Of a stretch of DNA of 5,073 bases, positions 4,613 through 5,073 are shown piece by piece. A program made the translations under genes and the position numbers. The stretch's first letter is position 1; the number at the start of each line of letters is the position of its first letter. Source of the DNA: Pseudomonadota bacterium (GTDB lineage: Bacteria > Pseudomonadota > Alphaproteobacteria > Rhizobiales > Xanthobacteraceae). The DNA is taken from NCBI GenBank assembly GCA_023433965.1, contig JAEYTQ010000481.1, forward strand, positions 1 through 5,073. Reading direction: 5' to 3'. The notes below the pieces were generated by a model that worked only from the letters and a program-made list of their open reading frames with translations, had not been told where the DNA came from and did not search any database.

Positions 4613-4874
4613 GAAGAACATCAGTGCCGGCCAGGTCGCATTGTTGGTCGCACTCGGAGCCATGTTGATCCTCACGGGCGTTTGGGGATTCTCGGGCTGG
4701 GGAGCCAGCGCCGGGGCCGAGATGGACAAGCACGGCTGGATCGCGCTTGGGCTCGGAGCCTTCTTCTCGCTGCGGGGCGGCGGCGGGCTGATGGCGCTGA
4801 TGTTCTTCAGCAGCCGCAGCGGCCACGACGATGTCGCCGATCCGTTCCGCCGGCGGGACAGCGAGGACAGATAG
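4611..4874 (+). CDS. Small two-helix membrane protein of unknown function (87 aa)
   Basis: An 87-residue protein with a hydrophobic helix at about residues 8-27 (QVALLVALGAMLILTGVWGF), a short Gly/Ala-rich loop ending in EMDKHG, and a second hydrophobic segment at about 43-66 rich in glycine around SLRGGGG (53-59). The tail (67-87), HDDVADPFRRRDSEDR, is charged. By the positive-inside rule the Arg-rich tail is probably cytoplasmic, so both ends would be inside. I do not recognise a named family; it looks like one of the small inner-membrane proteins of unknown function common in Bradyrhizobium and Rhodopseudomonas. The ATG at 4611 follows GGGAA (4601-4605) at 5 bases. An in-frame start at 4509 would add an Arg/Ser/Ala-rich stretch that overlaps the hairpin region and is less likely. 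It follows the rnk pair on the same strand after 165 bases and is probably separately transcribed. Confidence 0.75.
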   Translation: MKNISAGQVALLVALGAMLILTGVWGFSGWGASAGAEMDKHGWIALGLGAFFSLRGGGGLMALMFFSSRSGHDDVADPFRRRDSEDR

Positions 4875-4883
4875 AAGCGAGGC

Positions 4884-4985
4884 GTTGCCCGCACGACAGC
4901 CCGCGGTACGCGGCGACGGCGTTCCGCGCTCACCGTCACGATTCGCGCGATTCGGAGGAACGGAGCGGGCAACCCGCCGTTGCTC
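4884..4985 (+). other. Long-range inverted repeat with an alternative local hairpin
   Basis: GTTGCCCGC (4884-4892) is perfectly complementary to GCGGGCAAC (4965-4973). The second arm can instead pair locally with GTTGCTC (4979-4985), GGGCAAC against GTTGCTC, across a 5-base loop. A small stem, CCGCG/CGCGG (4901-4905/4909-4913), lies between the outer arms. The whole lies in the 140-base leader of the exported-protein gene starting at 5015. Two mutually exclusive folds are possible on paper; no known riboswitch family was recognised. Confidence 0.3.
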
Positions 4986-5014
4986 CCGCATCCTCACCCA
5001 TCAGGGAGCCCGAC

Positions 5015-5073
5015 ATGAAGATGCGTAGAACTTTCGTTGCCCTCGCGGCCGCCGGAGCGATGCTCTCGACGGC
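5015..5073 (+). CDS. Exported protein, N-terminal signal peptide only
   Basis: The gene begins at an ATG at 5015 and runs off the right edge, with 19 complete codons visible: MKMRRTFVALAAAGAMLST. The positively charged start (KMRR) followed by an Ala-rich hydrophobic core is typical of a Sec signal peptide, so the product is probably periplasmic or exported. The start is well supported by AGGGAG (5003-5008), 6 bases before the ATG. Nothing about the mature protein can be read. The preceding 140 bases hold no gene but have possible RNA structure. Confidence 0.75.
   Translation, partial: MKMRRTFVALAAAGAMLST

Noticed and set aside
4587..4997. Minus-strand frame opposite the small membrane protein and its downstream spacer
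   Set aside because: The translation is Arg/Ala/Glu-rich without family likeness, and it overlaps a plausible membrane protein with a placed ribosome binding site.

Overview
The window is GC-rich and has the coding style of an alphaproteobacterium. The set of small conserved proteins, the GumC/ExoP-type polysaccharide protein and the paired Rnk-type genes most resemble Bradyrhizobium or a close relative (Nitrobacteraceae). This placement comes from remembered protein resemblance and base composition, not from a search. The region looks chromosomal and ordinary. I see no insertion sequence, tRNA, rRNA, CRISPR array or phage gene.

Left part (1-2764, all on the minus strand): a 714-residue Wzz/GumC/ExoP-type polysaccharide co-polymerase (620-2764) is followed downstream by a 72-residue conserved hypothetical protein (202-420). 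Ten bases further on comes the start of a secreted protein that runs off the left edge (1-191). The C-terminal tyrosine-kinase-like domain of the co-polymerase has lost the residues expected for ATP binding and has no tyrosine tail, so it reads as a pseudokinase.

Middle (2765-2949): a divergent intergenic region separates the polysaccharide gene from the plus-strand genes. It holds a 7-bp inverted repeat, a 13-bp palindrome and a CtrA-like half-site, all candidate regulatory elements.

Right part (2950-5073, all on the plus strand): a small dimeric alpha/beta-barrel (ABM-like) protein comes first. Next is a structured 280-base spacer with a possible 25-codon ORF that ends exactly where a clear intrinsic terminator begins. 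Then come two tandem Rnk/GreA-C-terminal-type genes whose stop codon and ribosome binding site overlap, a UUCG-capped hairpin, an 87-residue two-helix membrane protein, and the first 19 codons of an exported protein that runs off the right edge.

The points most worth attention are the terminator-bearing leader of the rnk pair, which has a possible competing antiterminator fold, the tandem divergent Rnk paralogues, the degenerate kinase domain, and a response-regulator-like fragment read antisense between the second rnk gene and the small membrane protein.
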